From an uncultured Bacteroides sp. (lineage in GTDB: Bacteria > Bacteroidota > Bacteroidia > Bacteroidales > Bacteroidaceae), in contig CASFGA010000004.1 in assembly GCA_949294185.1 (NCBI GenBank), positions 62,001 to 126,000 on the forward strand: 64,000 bases of DNA, in the 5' to 3' direction. Below the pieces are notes generated by a model. It was not told the origin of the DNA and did no database searches. It saw only the letters and a list, made by a program, of their open reading frames with translations. This document shows positions 52,838 through 62,266 of the stretch, piece by piece. The number at the start of each line of letters is the position of its first letter. The first letter of the stretch is position 1. Made by a program: the position numbers and the translations under genes.

Positions 52838-53584
52838 TCATTGATTCCAGATTTCCCATGCGCTGAATGCTTGGAGTAACAGCATTTCGAGTCCGTTTTT
52901 TACGATGGCTCCCTGATCTGAACCTTTTTTCATGAAGAGTGTGGTGTCCGGATTGTAAAGAAGGTCGTAAAGTAGGTGTTGGAAAGTCAGACATTCGTAT
53001 GGTATGGGTGGACAGACATCTGCTTGTGGATACATGCCTACAGGTGTGCAATTGACGATAACTTTATATTCATCCATGATTTCGGGGGTAAGCTCAGAAT
53101 AGGTGATTGTTTTTTCGTTATGACAGCTGCGCGAAACGAACAGCGTTTCCAGTCCTAAATGTTTCAGCCCGTGATTTACGGCTTTTGATGAGCCTCCGGT
53201 TCCAAGAATCAGCGCTTTCTTGTGGCAAGGTTCTAACAACGGTTCGATAGAGCGGGTAAATCCGATGACATCCGAGTTGTAACCTATGAGTTTAGTCTTG
53301 TTTTTCGAATCGTGTATCAATTTTATGACATTTACGGCACCGATAGCAGCTGCGTCATCATCCAGTCCGTCAAGATAGGGAATGACCTTTTCCTTGTAAG
53401 GGATAGTTACATTCAGTCCGGCAAGATTCTGTGTCGACTTGATGATGTTGGGAAACTCTTCGATTGCAGGAATTTCAAAGTTGACATATTCAGCATCAAT
53501 ATTTTCAGAACGAAACTTTTCGTTGAAAAAATTTTTTGAAAACGAGTGTCCAAGTGGATAACCGATCAAACCGTATTTTTTCAT
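52838..53584 (-). CDS. aroE: Shikimate dehydrogenase
   Basis: 248 residues from ATG 53584; a longer frame to 53632 is unlikely because it would overlap the preceding gene. The enzyme reduces 3-dehydroshikimate with NADPH in the aromatic amino-acid pathway. Visible features: GHSFS at 12-16 for shikimate binding, catalytic Lys64 (IPYKEK), Asp105 (YNSDVIGF) and the nucleotide loop GTGGSSKA at 128-135. It lies 20 bases after menG/ubiE and 7 before the hydrolase. Confidence 0.95.
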   Translation of the reverse strand: MKKYGLIGYPLGHSFSKNFFNEKFRSENIDAEYVNFEIPAIEEFPNIIKSTQNLAGLNVTIPYKEKVIPYLDGLDDDAAAIGAVNVIKLIHDSKNKTKLIGYNSDVIGFTRSIEPLLEPCHKKALILGTGGSSKAVNHGLKHLGLETLFVSRSCHNEKTITYSELTPEIMDEYKVIVNCTPVGMYPQADVCPPIPYECLTFQHLLYDLLYNPDTTLFMKKGSDQGAIVKNGLEMLLLQAFSAWEIWNQ

Positions 53585-53604
53585 ATAAAGTGGATTTAAA
53601 GAAA

Positions 53605-54342
53605 TTACTTGGTTGCAAAATAGAGTGTACATATACCCAAGGTCAGTCGCTGGAAAGTTACTTGGCTGAAACCTGCTTTGCGGATAATGTCTGTCATGGC
53701 TTCTCCTTGCGGAAAGGCCTTTATTGATTGGGGCAGATAAGTATAGGCATTGCGGTCTTTAGAAAGTAGCTTTCCCAGTGTGGGTATGACAATTTTCGAG
53801 TAAAGGGCGTAAAGTTGTTTCATGGGAAATCTTTCGGGAGCAGACAATTCCAGAATGACCAGATGTCCCCCTGGTATCAATACTCTGGATATTTCCTGTA
53901 ACCCTTTATCCAGATCTTCAAAGTTTCTTACGCCAAACGCTACTGTAACGGCATCAAAACGGCAGTCAGTGAAGGAAAGCGCTGTACAGTCTTCTTTTGC
54001 GAAAGAGATTAGATGCTCCAGTCCCGCCTGTCTGACCTTTTCTTTTCCAATATTCATCATGCCTTCAGATATGTCAGTTCCTATCAGTTCTTTAGGTTGT
54101 AAGATACGACATGCCTGTATAGCGAAATCTCCTGTTCCTGTTGCCACATCCATTACATATTGAGGATGGAAAGGTTTCAGCAGTCCGATAGCTTTACGCC
54201 GCCAGCTTTTATCAATGTTCCACGATAGGGCATGATTTAATTTATCATATGCCGGCGCAATATTGTCGAACATCTTTTCCACCTGTGCGGTTTTGCTTTC
54301 GCTGTCATTGTAAGGCTTGATGTTTTCTTGAGGATAGTTCAT
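53605..54342 (-). CDS. ubiE: Demethylmenaquinone methyltransferase (UbiE/MenG)
   Basis: 245 residues, class I SAM-dependent methyltransferase. Motif I is [13 protein letters not shown] near 64-76, and the family signature [20 protein letters not shown] lies near 130-149. It performs the last methylation of menaquinone, the only respiratory quinone expected in Bacteroides, so menG is an equally good name. It is separated from purC by a 16-bp palindrome at 54363-54396. Confidence 0.95.
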   Translation of the reverse strand: MNYPQENIKPYNDSESKTAQVEKMFDNIAPAYDKLNHALSWNIDKSWRRKAIGLLKPFHPQYVMDVATGTGDFAIQACRILQPKELIGTDISEGMMNIGKEKVRQAGLEHLISFAKEDCTALSFTDCRFDAVTVAFGVRNFEDLDKGLQEISRVLIPGGHLVILELSAPERFPMKQLYALYSKIVIPTLGKLLSKDRNAYTYLPQSIKAFPQGEAMTDIIRKAGFSQVTFQRLTLGICTLYFATK

Positions 54343-54362
54343 TCCGATGAAGCGTTAAGACA

Positions 54363-54396
54363 TCTTCCGTATCAGGGATGTCCCTGATACGGAAGA
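54363..54396. repeat. Tight 16-bp inverted repeat between purC and ubiE
   Basis: Arms 54363-54378 and 54381-54396 are exact complements (TCTTCCGTATCAGGGA) around two bases. No T-run follows on the minus strand, so it is more likely an mRNA stability or attenuation structure than a simple terminator. Confidence 0.7.
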
Positions 54397-54408
54397 ATGG
54401 TGATGTGA

Positions 54409-55356
54409 TTATTTTCCCAGATAGTCGAGAACGTTCTTTTCAATACGTTCTGCAATATGCTCCGTATCAGCCTTTACGAAAGTTTCTCCAGTGATGTGCT
54501 CATATAGTTCGATATAGCGGTCACTGATGGAGGATACGATTGCCGGTGTCATTTCGGGAACCTGCTGCCCTTCTTTGCCTTGGAATCCGTTGGCCATAAG
54601 CCATTCACGGACGAACTCTTTTGACAATTGCCTTTGCGGCTCTTCTTTCTCAAAACGTTCTTGATATCCTTCCAGATAAAAATAACGGCTTGAGTCAGGA
54701 GTGTGGATTTCATCCATCAGATAAATCTTCCCTTCGTGCTTGCCGAATTCATATTTGGTGTCTACCAGAATCAGGCCGCGTTCGGCTGCCATGCGTGTGC
54801 CGCGCTCGAATAAAGCCAGGGTATATCTTTCCAACAGTTCATATTCTTCTGGAGTAGCCAGACCTCTTGCCAGAATCTCTTCTTTTGAGATGTCTTCATC
54901 GTGCATTCCCATTTCAGCTTTTGTAGTCGGGGTAATGATGGGATGAGGGAATTTCTCATTCTCACGCATTCCTTCAGGCAGCCGGACTCCGCAGATTTCA
55001 CGTGCTCCCGCTTTATAGGCACGCCATGCGCTTCCGCACAGATAGCCGCGCACAATCATTTCCACCGGAAATCCTTGGCACATCACGCCGACAGTTACCA
55101 TAGGATCGGGAGTAGCCAGTTTCCAGTTCGGGCAGATGTCTTGTGTTGCATCCAGAAATTTAGCCGCAATCTGGTTCAGCATCTGTCCTTTATATGGGAT
55201 GCCTTCGGGTAATACTACATCGAAGGCGGAGATGCGGTCGGTCACAACCATTATTAGTTTCTCATTGTTGATGTTGTACACATCGCGCACTTTGCCGTGA
55301 TACACGCTGACCTGTCCCGGAAAGTGATAATCTGTTTTTGTCAATGCTTTGCTCAT
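54409..55356 (-). CDS. purC: Phosphoribosylaminoimidazole-succinocarboxamide synthase
   Basis: 315 residues, the SAICAR synthetase of purine synthesis, joining aspartate to CAIR with ATP. Typical segments are [11 protein letters not shown] near 19-29, [19 protein letters not shown] near 43-61, and [11 protein letters not shown] with [14 protein letters not shown] in the middle. The length matches the longer form seen in Bacteroides. It starts 4 bases after phoH ends on the same strand. Confidence 0.96.
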   Translation of the reverse strand: MSKALTKTDYHFPGQVSVYHGKVRDVYNINNEKLIMVVTDRISAFDVVLPEGIPYKGQMLNQIAAKFLDATQDICPNWKLATPDPMVTVGVMCQGFPVEMIVRGYLCGSAWRAYKAGAREICGVRLPEGMRENEKFPHPIITPTTKAEMGMHDEDISKEEILARGLATPEEYELLERYTLALFERGTRMAAERGLILVDTKYEFGKHEGKIYLMDEIHTPDSSRYFYLEGYQERFEKEEPQRQLSKEFVREWLMANGFQGKEGQQVPEMTPAIVSSISDRYIELYEHITGETFVKADTEHIAERIEKNVLDYLGK

Positions 55357-55360
55357 TTTT

Positions 55361-56359
55361 CTATGGGTTTATTAAATGAATTTCTTTGTCGGCTTGTGTA
55401 TGGGATGACCGTTCTTTCTTTGCCTTCTCTTCAAATTTCTCGTAAGCCTCTACTATGCGTGTCACCAGTTTGTGGCGTACGATATCCTTTTTGTTCAGCT
55501 CTATGAAACTGATGCCTTTCACATCTTTCAGTATTTTCAGAGCCTGTACCAGTCCGGATGCCTGTGAAGGCGGAAGGTCAATTTGCGTCATGTCTCCCGT
55601 AACAATCATTTTTGTATTCATGCCCATACGGGTAAGAAACATCTTTATCTGTTGGGTTGTCGTGTTTTGTGCTTCATCAAGGATGACCACCGCATCGTTC
55701 AGTGTGCGTCCGCGCATGAAAGCGAGCGGGGCTATTTGGATAATGTTCAGTTCCATGTATTCCTTTAGCTTGGCGGGAGGAATCATGTCTTGCAATGCAT
55801 CATACAGCGGTTGCAGATAAGGGTCTATCTTGTCTTTCATGTCTCCCGGCAGGAATCCCAACTTCTCACCAGCCTCTACTGCAGGGCGGCTCAGGATGAT
55901 TTTCTTGATCTCCTTGTTTTTTAGTGCACGTACGGCCAGTGCAATGGCTGTATATGTCTTACCCGATCCCGCAGGCCCGATGGCGAATATCATATCGTTT
56001 TTTTCAAACTCGTGTACCAATTTCAGCTGATTCTCGCTGCGTGGGGTTATGGGCTTGCCTGTCACACTGAATACGATGGCATCGCCTGTCTTTTCTATTT
56101 TAGGTGGATTGCCTTTCACTATGTCAAGTATGATTTCCTCGTTCAGCGAGTTGAACTTCACGCAGTGTTTTTCCATCGCCACGACAGCTTCCTCAAAGGC
56201 GCACATCTCTTCTTCATCTCCCATTACCTTGATGATGTTTCCGCGAGCCACGATGCGCAGCTTTGGAAACAGGGCTTTGATCATCTGTATGTTGGCGTTG
56301 TTCACACCATAAAATATTACCGGATCTACATCTTCTAAAGCTATATGTTTTTCTATCAT
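55361..56359 (-). CDS. phoH: PhoH-family ATPase
   Basis: 332 residues. The P-loop is GPAGSGKT at 128-135 and the Walker B segment [10 protein letters not shown] ends near 232. The N-terminal 100 residues form a KH-like region usual for PhoH/YbeZ. Family role: a cytoplasmic ATPase linked to RNA handling and ribosome maturation, often beside ybeY. ybeY is not next to it here. It heads the minus-strand series that includes purC, ubiE and aroE; a TAAATTTG element lies upstream at 56402-56409. Confidence 0.94.
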   Translation of the reverse strand: MIEKHIALEDVDPVIFYGVNNANIQMIKALFPKLRIVARGNIIKVMGDEEEMCAFEEAVVAMEKHCVKFNSLNEEIILDIVKGNPPKIEKTGDAIVFSVTGKPITPRSENQLKLVHEFEKNDMIFAIGPAGSGKTYTAIALAVRALKNKEIKKIILSRPAVEAGEKLGFLPGDMKDKIDPYLQPLYDALQDMIPPAKLKEYMELNIIQIAPLAFMRGRTLNDAVVILDEAQNTTTQQIKMFLTRMGMNTKMIVTGDMTQIDLPPSQASGLVQALKILKDVKGISFIELNKKDIVRHKLVTRIVEAYEKFEEKAKKERSSHTQADKEIHLINP

Positions 56360-56401
56360 TCAGTCAAATTAGATACATTTGTGTCTGTTTTCAATTTTCT
56401 G

Positions 56402-56409
56402 CAAATTTA
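56402..56409 (-). promoter_or_regulatory. Candidate -7 promoter element for phoH
   Basis: TAAATTTG on the minus strand, an exact TAnnTTTG match, 42 bases before the start codon. No clear -33 TTTG is seen. Confidence 0.55.
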
Positions 56410-56461
56410 ATCATAACTTTTGATTGTTCCGCATAGAAATGAAATAAAAAAGTCAGCATTT

Positions 56462-57088
56462 TTACAACTGACAAAAAAGGGATACAAAGAATGGAACTGA
56501 AAGGTCAATCAGTATTCCGTGGAAAATGGCTATAGGTATCATCTCTTTGCCAGAGAACCGTGAAATCATAGGCAGCACCACATCCATCGAATTGACGCCG
56601 GCTGCTGAAATGGGGGCAAGTTTCCCGAAGTAGCGCACAAGCAGAGGAGTGCCGAGCAATGCCATCATTTCGCGGAAGATATTGGCAAGCAAGGCTATTG
56701 TGCCTAATTCAGTGGCAAGTTGGATGCCTAATGATGCTTCCTTGAACTGGGTGATAAGGATGGATGACAATGAGTAATAGGCAAATCCGCTGCCTACCGC
56801 CATGCAGTCGAATACGCTCCATTGTGTAAGCAACAGGCTGGCACATGCCGAAAAGAGCAATGTACCGCTTATTGTGGCAAGGGGAATAAGCAGAAATTTC
56901 CATCTGATTTGCCGTATGATTGATTTCAGATTCGGGTTTGAGCCGATACTTATCCCCACTTGCAGCATCAGGGCGTAAAGTATATAAGTTGACAAGTGAG
57001 ATTCTTGCATGCCGGAAGGCAGCAGGCCCGTAGTGCCGAGTACGCAGCCTGCAATGAAAAAACATAATACGACGATGCTTCCTTTCAT
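56462..57088 (-). CDS. LysO-type exporter, C-terminal part as a separate protein
   Basis: 208 residues from ATG 57088; the frame runs to 57184, but the chosen start overlaps the preceding stop by four bases (ATGA) and begins with a membrane helix. Several membrane segments cover most of its length, with conserved-looking GSGFAYYSLSS and GVNSMDVVLPMI stretches typical of LysO/DUF340 lysine exporters. In Escherichia coli LysO is one protein of about 300 residues; here the same content is split as 92 + 208 residues. Confidence 0.85.
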   Translation of the reverse strand: MKGSIVVLCFFIAGCVLGTTGLLPSGMQESHLSTYILYALMLQVGISIGSNPNLKSIIRQIRWKFLLIPLATISGTLLFSACASLLLTQWSVFDCMAVGSGFAYYSLSSILITQFKEASLGIQLATELGTIALLANIFREMMALLGTPLLVRYFGKLAPISAAGVNSMDVVLPMISRFSGKEMIPIAIFHGILIDLSVPFFVSLFCQL

Positions 57089-57363
57089 TGTTTGCCTCCT
57101 TTCCTGAAAAACAGCTTCAGTGTCATCCACGAAGCAAGGATGCTGCCGCAGGTAGCTGAAAGGGCAATCACGGCGGCCTGCCATCCGAATGCCGCCAGAT
57201 TGCCGATGATTAATTTATTTGAACCTATTGAAATTCCTAAAATGAAAAGCAGAAGTACAATGGTGTATGAGATGGTTTTTTCCGTGTTCCGTAAGAAGGA
57301 TATGTTTTTAAACAGGTAACCGATGGCGACTCCTGTAAACATGATTCCGATGATGATAAACAT
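57085..57363 (-). CDS. LysO-type exporter, N-terminal part as a separate protein
   Basis: 92 residues from ATG 57363, about three membrane helices, with FILGISIGSN in the middle. It matches the first third of single-chain LysO proteins. It overlaps the downstream half by 4 bases, so the two are translated together and presumably form one transporter. It is preceded by a long untranslated leader starting near 57593. Confidence 0.82.
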   Translation of the reverse strand: MFIIIGIMFTGVAIGYLFKNISFLRNTEKTISYTIVLLLFILGISIGSNKLIIGNLAAFGWQAAVIALSATCGSILASWMTLKLFFRKGGKQ

Positions 57364-57599
57364 AACTTGAAATTTTAAAGTCCATACTTGTCTGTTGTCA
57401 AAAGCTGCGGGCAAAACGCGCTTGTCTTCCCGCAGGATATAGGGAGAGTATGCAGACTTAGCGGAACCCGCTTACCCAGTGAATGCATGCAATGCGATAG
57501 CTGTGCGCCTTTCTTTCTGGTGCAGCAGCTGCCGGTGTGATGTATGTAAGCATTTGTTTCATGGGTTTGTATGAGTTATGTCATATTGGTTTTCCGGTG
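57364..57599 (-). promoter_or_regulatory. Long leader upstream of lysO, with short ORF and hairpins
   Basis: About 230 bases between a strong promoter (57600-57631) and the first lysO ATG. It contains a 34-codon ORF (57458-57562, MKQMLTYITPAAAAPERKAH...) ending at a small hairpin (AGCGG/CCGCT). Further on is a CTGCGGG/CCCGCAG stem (about 57404-57434) followed by CTTTTG. This looks like a cis-regulatory leader. I could not match it to the lysine riboswitch. Confidence 0.5.
57458..57562 (-). CDS. 34-codon ORF in the lysO leader (possible leader peptide)
   Basis: Starts ATG 57562 (in-frame ATG 57553 also) and ends TAA at 57458. The predicted peptide is basic (MKQMLTYITPAAAAPERK, then HSYRIACIHWVSGFR). 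The first ATG lies about 30 bases after the expected transcription start, and the ORF ends within the first leader hairpin, as in translation-coupled attenuators. It is not especially lysine-rich. Confidence 0.35.
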   Translation of the reverse strand: MKQMLTYITPAAAAPERKAHSYRIACIHWVSGFR

Positions 57600-57631
57600 C
57601 AAAGATAATGCGATTTTGTATATTTTCCAAA
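57600..57631 (-). promoter_or_regulatory. Promoter of the lysO leader
   Basis: On the minus strand TTTG (57628-57631), a 20-base spacer and TATCTTTG (57600-57607). Both elements match the Bacteroides consensus exactly. Confidence 0.85.
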
Positions 57632-57879
57632 TATTTATAGCAAAAATAAGGGGATTCCATAAGTGAAAAAATGTGGTGTCCTTATAATACTAAGGTGTGA
57701 CGGGTTGGCTTTTGTGGTTAGGTTGTGTAGAAAATCGAGTTTACTGTTTGCACAGCTGCTTTTCGTTCCGTTCTTTGTCCGGTTTGCCTTATCCATAATA
57801 AATTTGATTCCCGATGAAACTCCAGTATGATGCTGAAAGAAATTGAACGGAGTCTTGCCGTTTTCTGAAAAAATCTGAG

Positions 57880-57887
57880 TATATTTG
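57880..57887 (+). promoter_or_regulatory. Candidate -7 promoter element for guaA
   Basis: TATATTTG, an exact TAnnTTTG match, 35 bases before ATG 57923. Confidence 0.65.
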
Positions 57888-57922
57888 CAAAATAAATTGA
57901 TATCATCATTTTAGAACATTAT

Positions 57923-59476
57923 ATGCAGGAAAAAATCATTATTCTTGATTTCGGTTCGCAGACTACGCAGCTTATCGGCCGCCGCGTCCGTGAACTGAAT
58001 ATGTATTGTGAGATTGTTCCTTACAACAAGTTCCCTCATGACGATCCTTCGGTGATAGGTGTTATTCTCTCGGGCAGTCCTTTTTCGGTGTACGATGAGA
58101 AAGCGTTTAAGGTAGATTTGACAGGCATCCGGGGTAAATATCCTATCTTGGGAATCTGCTATGGCGCGCAGTTTATGGCCTATACCAATGGCGGAAAGGT
58201 AGAGCCGGCGAATACGCGTGAATATGGCCGTGCGCACTTGTCTGCGTTCAACCATGAGAATCCCTTGTTGAAAGGCGTGCGTGAGAACTCTCAAGTCTGG
58301 ATGAGCCACGGCGATACGATAACTGCCATTCCCGAAAATTTCGAGGTGATTGCTTCGACCGACAAGGTGGCGGTAGCCGCTTATCAGGCAAAGGGCGAAA
58401 AGTTGTGGGGCGTACAGTTCCATCCCGAGGTTTTCCATACGGAAGACGGTACGCTGCTGCTGAAGAATTTTGTGGTTGACATCTGCGGCGGAAAGCAAGA
58501 CTGGAGTGCGGCTTCGTTTATAGAGACTACAGTGGCCCAACTGAAGGAGCAGCTCGGCGATGACAAGGTGGTGCTCGGACTGAGTGGCGGTGTGGATTCG
58601 TCGGTAGCGGCTGTACTGCTGAACCGGGCTATCGGTAAAAACCTGACCTGCATCTTTGTCGATCACGGGATGCTGCGCAAGAACGAGTTTAAGAATGTGC
58701 TTCATGATTACGAATGCCTGGGACTGAATGTGATTGGTGTGGATGCAAGCCAGAAGTTCTTTGCTGAGTTGGCGGGTGTGACCGAGCCTGAGCGCAAGCG
58801 TAAGATTATAGGAAAAGGTTTTATCGACGTGTTCGATGAAGAAGCCCACAAGATAAAGGATGTGAAATGGCTTGCTCAGGGAACCATTTATCCCGACTGT
58901 ATCGAGTCTTTGTCCATAACCGGAACGGTCATCAAGAGCCATCATAACGTGGGCGGACTGCCTGAAAAGATGAATCTGAAGCTTTGTGAGCCGCTTCGCC
59001 TGCTGTTTAAGGACGAGGTTCGCCGGGTAGGTCGCGAGTTGGGTATGCCCGAACATCTGATTACCCGCCATCCGTTCCCGGGTCCGGGACTGGCTGTGCG
59101 CATTTTGGGCGACATTACGCCGGAAAAGGTGCGTGTGCTTCAGGATGCCGACGACATCTTTATCCAAGGTCTGCGGGACTGGAAGGTGAAGGATGCCGAT
59201 GGAAACGAGACCTCGCTCTACAATCAGGTCTGGCAGGCAGGCGTGATTCTGCTACCTGTGCAGAGTGTGGGCGTGATGGGCGACGAGCGAACCTACGAGC
59301 GTGCCGTGGCTTTGCGTGCCGTGACAAGTACCGATGCCATGACTGCCGACTGGGCGCATCTGCCTTACGACTTCATGGCCAAGGTGTCAAACGACATTAT
59401 AAACAAAGTGAAGGGCGTAAATCGCGTCTGCTATGACATCTCGTCGAAACCGCCTGCCACAATCGAGTGGGAGTAA
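57923..59476 (+). CDS. guaA: GMP synthase (glutamine-hydrolysing)
   Basis: 517 residues, converting XMP to GMP. The class I glutaminase half has Cys79 (GICYGAQ), His167 and Glu169 (FHPEV). The ATP-pyrophosphatase half has the PP-loop SGGVDSS at 221-227, and the C-terminal dimerisation domain ends KPPATIEWE, the universal GuaA ending. It is preceded by its own promoter and followed by a long perfect hairpin. Confidence 0.98.
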   Translation: MQEKIIILDFGSQTTQLIGRRVRELNMYCEIVPYNKFPHDDPSVIGVILSGSPFSVYDEKAFKVDLTGIRGKYPILGICYGAQFMAYTNGGKVEPANTREYGRAHLSAFNHENPLLKGVRENSQVWMSHGDTITAIPENFEVIASTDKVAVAAYQAKGEKLWGVQFHPEVFHTEDGTLLLKNFVVDICGGKQDWSAASFIETTVAQLKEQLGDDKVVLGLSGGVDSSVAAVLLNRAIGKNLTCIFVDHGMLRKNEFKNVLHDYECLGLNVIGVDASQKFFAELAGVTEPERKRKIIGKGFIDVFDEEAHKIKDVKWLAQGTIYPDCIESLSITGTVIKSHHNVGGLPEKMNLKLCEPLRLLFKDEVRRVGRELGMPEHLITRHPFPGPGLAVRILGDITPEKVRVLQDADDIFIQGLRDWKVKDADGNETSLYNQVWQAGVILLPVQSVGVMGDERTYERAVALRAVTSTDAMTADWAHLPYDFMAKVSNDIINKVKGVNRVCYDISSKPPATIEWE

Positions 59477-59487
59477 GGTATTTTTAC

Positions 59488-59556
59488 GACACGGATTATA
59501 CAGACTTCATCTGGTGCCTTTGGTAAGGGGGCTGTGAGGTCTGTATAATCCGTGTC
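59488..59556. terminator. Hairpin with perfect 18-bp arms after guaA
   Basis: GACACGGATTATACAGAC (59488-59505) is exactly complementary to 59539-59556, with a 33-base loop and a T-rich sequence (TTGTCTTAATTCTTTT) after it. It is probably the guaA terminator. The arm sequence also resembles a dispersed palindrome. Confidence 0.75.
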
Positions 59557-59608
59557 TTGTCTTAATTCTTTTATAAGTTTTATCTGCCACACTAAAATTA
59601 TAAGCTTA

Positions 59609-60919
59609 ATGGATTTTTCTACGATACTTTCAAATTTGAAAATACAACAGCTCAATGCCATGCAGCAGGCTTCTGTAGCCGCATGGGGAGAAGGGAATGA
59701 TGTCGTTTTGCTTTCTCCTACCGGTTCCGGCAAGACTTTGGCCTATCTTTTGCCTCTGGTCGGCTCACTGAAGCAAGGGGCGGAAGGAGTGCAGGCCGTT
59801 GTCCTCGTTCCGTCGCGTGAGCTTGCCTTGCAGACCGAGCAGGTATTCAAGGCGATGGGTACAGGCTTTGCCGTGATGAGTTGTTATGGCGGACGCCCGG
59901 CAATGGAGGAGCATCGGGTGATGAAAAGCCTTCGTCCTGCCGTGATTATCGGTACTCCGGGGCGAATGAACGACCATCTGGAGAAGCAGAATATAGATGC
60001 TTCTACGGTCAGTCTGTTGGTCATCGACGAGTTTGACAAGTGTCTGGAGTTTGGCTTTCAGGAAGAGATGGCTGAGGTTATCGGCAAGCTCCCTCGATTG
60101 AAGCGGCGTTTCTTGCTTTCGGCTACAGATGCAGAGGAGATTCCCCGCTTTACAGGATTGAATCGCATTACCCGTCTGGATTTTCTGCAAGGGGGGCAGT
60201 CGGGAAGATTGCGGATATATCAGGTTTTTTCCCCGGTGAAAGACAAGCTTGATACTTTATATAAATTGCTTTGCTGCTTGGGAAACGAGTCTGTACTGGT
60301 GTTCTGCAATCACCGCGAAAGCGTAGACCGGGTGGGGGATTATCTGCATTCGATGAAAGTATATTGTGAAACCTTTCATGGCGGCATGGAGCAAGACGAT
60401 CGTGAACGTGCTTTATACAAGTTCCGCAACGGAAGCTGTTCGGTATTCATCTCTACCGATCTAGCTGCGCGCGGGCTTGACATCCCTGCCATCCGGCATA
60501 TTGTTCATTATCACCTGCCCATATCCGAGGAGGGCTTTATCCATCGTAACGGACGGACGGCTCGCTGGGATGCTGAAGGCAATGCCTATGTCATTCTTCA
60601 TCCGGAAGAACGGATGCCTGACTATATTCATTCCGACCCCGAAACGTATGTCTTTCCTGAAATCATCCCTTCTCCGGCTTTGCCTGATTATGTGACGCTT
60701 TATGTGGGCAAAGGCAAAAAAGATAAGATAAACAAGATAGATATTGTGGGATTCCTGTCGAAAAAAGGGAATTTAGGGCGTGAAGATATTGGGAAGGTTG
60801 ATGTAAAAGATTATCATGCTTTCGTGGCCGTGTCGCGGAAAAAGGCGAACCAAGTGTTAAAGTTGGTGCGGAATGAAAAGATTAAAGGGGTAAAGGCTTT
60901 GATAGAACTGGCGAAATGA
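59609..60919 (+). CDS. DEAD-box-type RNA helicase with DEFD motif
   Basis: 436 residues from ATG 59609; the frame is open from 59552, but the upstream part overlaps terminator-like sequence. Q-motif region, Walker A SPTGSGKT near 36-43, motif Ia VPSRELALQ, motif II VIDEFDK in place of DEAD, motif III SATD, and the C-terminal helicase domain with STDLAARGLDIP and HRNGRTAR. It probably remodels RNA in ribosome assembly or decay. A short basic tail follows the core. The variant motif II keeps the two catalytic acidic residues. Confidence 0.93.
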   Translation: MDFSTILSNLKIQQLNAMQQASVAAWGEGNDVVLLSPTGSGKTLAYLLPLVGSLKQGAEGVQAVVLVPSRELALQTEQVFKAMGTGFAVMSCYGGRPAMEEHRVMKSLRPAVIIGTPGRMNDHLEKQNIDASTVSLLVIDEFDKCLEFGFQEEMAEVIGKLPRLKRRFLLSATDAEEIPRFTGLNRITRLDFLQGGQSGRLRIYQVFSPVKDKLDTLYKLLCCLGNESVLVFCNHRESVDRVGDYLHSMKVYCETFHGGMEQDDRERALYKFRNGSCSVFISTDLAARGLDIPAIRHIVHYHLPISEEGFIHRNGRTARWDAEGNAYVILHPEERMPDYIHSDPETYVFPEIIPSPALPDYVTLYVGKGKKDKINKIDIVGFLSKKGNLGREDIGKVDVKDYHAFVAVSRKKANQVLKLVRNEKIKGVKALIELAK

Positions 60920-61106
60920 TAATTTTGTATCCGCAGTCTCTTTTGTTTTCTTGACAGGGAGGATTGCATGGTCGGTCGCTTTGGAACGGGAATCGGGCGA
61001 AAGAAATATTGTGTGCGTTGATATCAAAATGTAATCAAATAAATATTGTTTTAAAGTAAAATGAAAGGCGTATAGGGTGAGTTGATATAAATTTATTATG
61101 AAATCT

Positions 61107-61137
61107 TTTGGAAGTCTAAAAATAATCACTAAATTCG
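61107..61137 (+). promoter_or_regulatory. Candidate promoter of serC-serA
   Basis: TTTG at 61107-61110, a 19-base spacer and TAAATTCG at 61130-61137 (one mismatch), 47 bases before ATG 61185. Confidence 0.55.
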
Positions 61138-61184
61138 CAGATGTGTTATTTAAGAACTGATTGTTAAACCAAAACAAACTTCCA

Positions 61185-62255
61185 ATGAAAAAACATAATT
61201 TTAATGCGGGACCATCTATATTGCCTCGCGAAGTAATCGAAAAGACAGCTCAGGCCATACTTGATTTCAACGGTTCGGGACTTTCGCTGATGGAGATCAG
61301 TCACCGCGCTAAAGACTTCCAGCCGGTAGTAGACGAGGCGGTAGCCTTGTTTAAAGAACTTCTGAATATTCCGGAAGGTTATTCGGTATTGTTTTTGGGT
61401 GGAGGAGCAAGTATGGAGTTCTGTATGGTTCCCTATAATTTCCTTGAGAAAAAAGCCGCTTATCTGAATACAGGTACGTGGGCCAAGAAGGCAATGAAAG
61501 AAGCCAAAGGCTTCGGCGAAGTAATCGAAGTCGCTTCATCGGCAGATTCAGGCTATACTTTTATTCCTAAAGGTTATGAAGTGCCTGCCGATGTGGATTA
61601 CTTCCATATTACCACCAACAATACGATTTATGGAACAGAACTTCATTCCGATCCTCAAGTGGATGTGCCGATGGTGGCGGATATGTCTTCCGATATATTC
61701 TCACGTCCGGTAGATGTTTCCAAATACATTTGTATTTATGGTGGCGCACAGAAGAATCTGGCTCCTGCCGGCGTAACTTTTGTTATTGTGAAAAATGATG
61801 CCGTAGGTAAGGTTTCCCGTTATATTCCTACGATGTTGAATTATCAGACTCACATCGAAAAGGGCTCAATGTTCAATACACCTCCGGTTGTGCCTATTTA
61901 TGCGGCATTGCAGACCTTGCGTTGGCTGAAAGCTCAGGGTGGGGTGGAAGAGATGCAGCGTCGGGCCAAGCAGCGTGCCGATATGCTGTATGCTGAGATA
62001 GACCGCAACAAGTTGTTCCGGGGGACGGTAACCGCGCAAGAAGACCGTTCATACATGAATATTTGCTTTGTAATGGCCGATGAGTATAAGGATCTGGAAG
62101 CAGACTTCCTGAAGTTTGCTACCGAAAAAGGCATGGTAGGAATCAAGGGACACCGCTCTGTTGGAGGCTTCCGTGCATCCTGCTATAATGCCATGCCGGT
62201 AGAAAGCGTGCAGGCTTTGATTGACTGCATGCAGGAATTTGAAAAGAATCATTAA
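61185..62255 (+). CDS. serC: Phosphoserine aminotransferase
   Basis: 356 residues from ATG 61185, giving the standard [11 protein letters not shown] opening; an upstream in-frame start at 61161 is unlikely. A PLP-dependent class V enzyme that makes phosphoserine from 3-phosphohydroxypyruvate and glutamate. The PLP lysine lies in [12 protein letters not shown] near residue 190, with the usual [12 protein letters not shown] segment before it. It is followed after 11 bases by serA, the preceding step of the same pathway. Confidence 0.97.
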   Translation: MKKHNFNAGPSILPREVIEKTAQAILDFNGSGLSLMEISHRAKDFQPVVDEAVALFKELLNIPEGYSVLFLGGGASMEFCMVPYNFLEKKAAYLNTGTWAKKAMKEAKGFGEVIEVASSADSGYTFIPKGYEVPADVDYFHITTNNTIYGTELHSDPQVDVPMVADMSSDIFSRPVDVSKYICIYGGAQKNLAPAGVTFVIVKNDAVGKVSRYIPTMLNYQTHIEKGSMFNTPPVVPIYAALQTLRWLKAQGGVEEMQRRAKQRADMLYAEIDRNKLFRGTVTAQEDRSYMNICFVMADEYKDLEADFLKFATEKGMVGIKGHRSVGGFRASCYNAMPVESVQALIDCMQEFEKNH

Positions 62256-62266
62256 AATCGAAGCGT

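Larger units (their letters stand above)
57364..57922. other. Divergent intergenic region lysO/guaA
   Basis: 559 bases. The left 235 hold the lysO leader, then its promoter. From about 57632 to 57879 I see nothing gene-like, only AT-rich sequence, before the guaA promoter element at 57880. Confidence 0.6.

Noticed and set aside
57364..57599. Lysine riboswitch upstream of lysO
   Set aside because: Length is suitable, but I could not identify the conserved lysine-aptamer segments; kept only as an unclassified leader.
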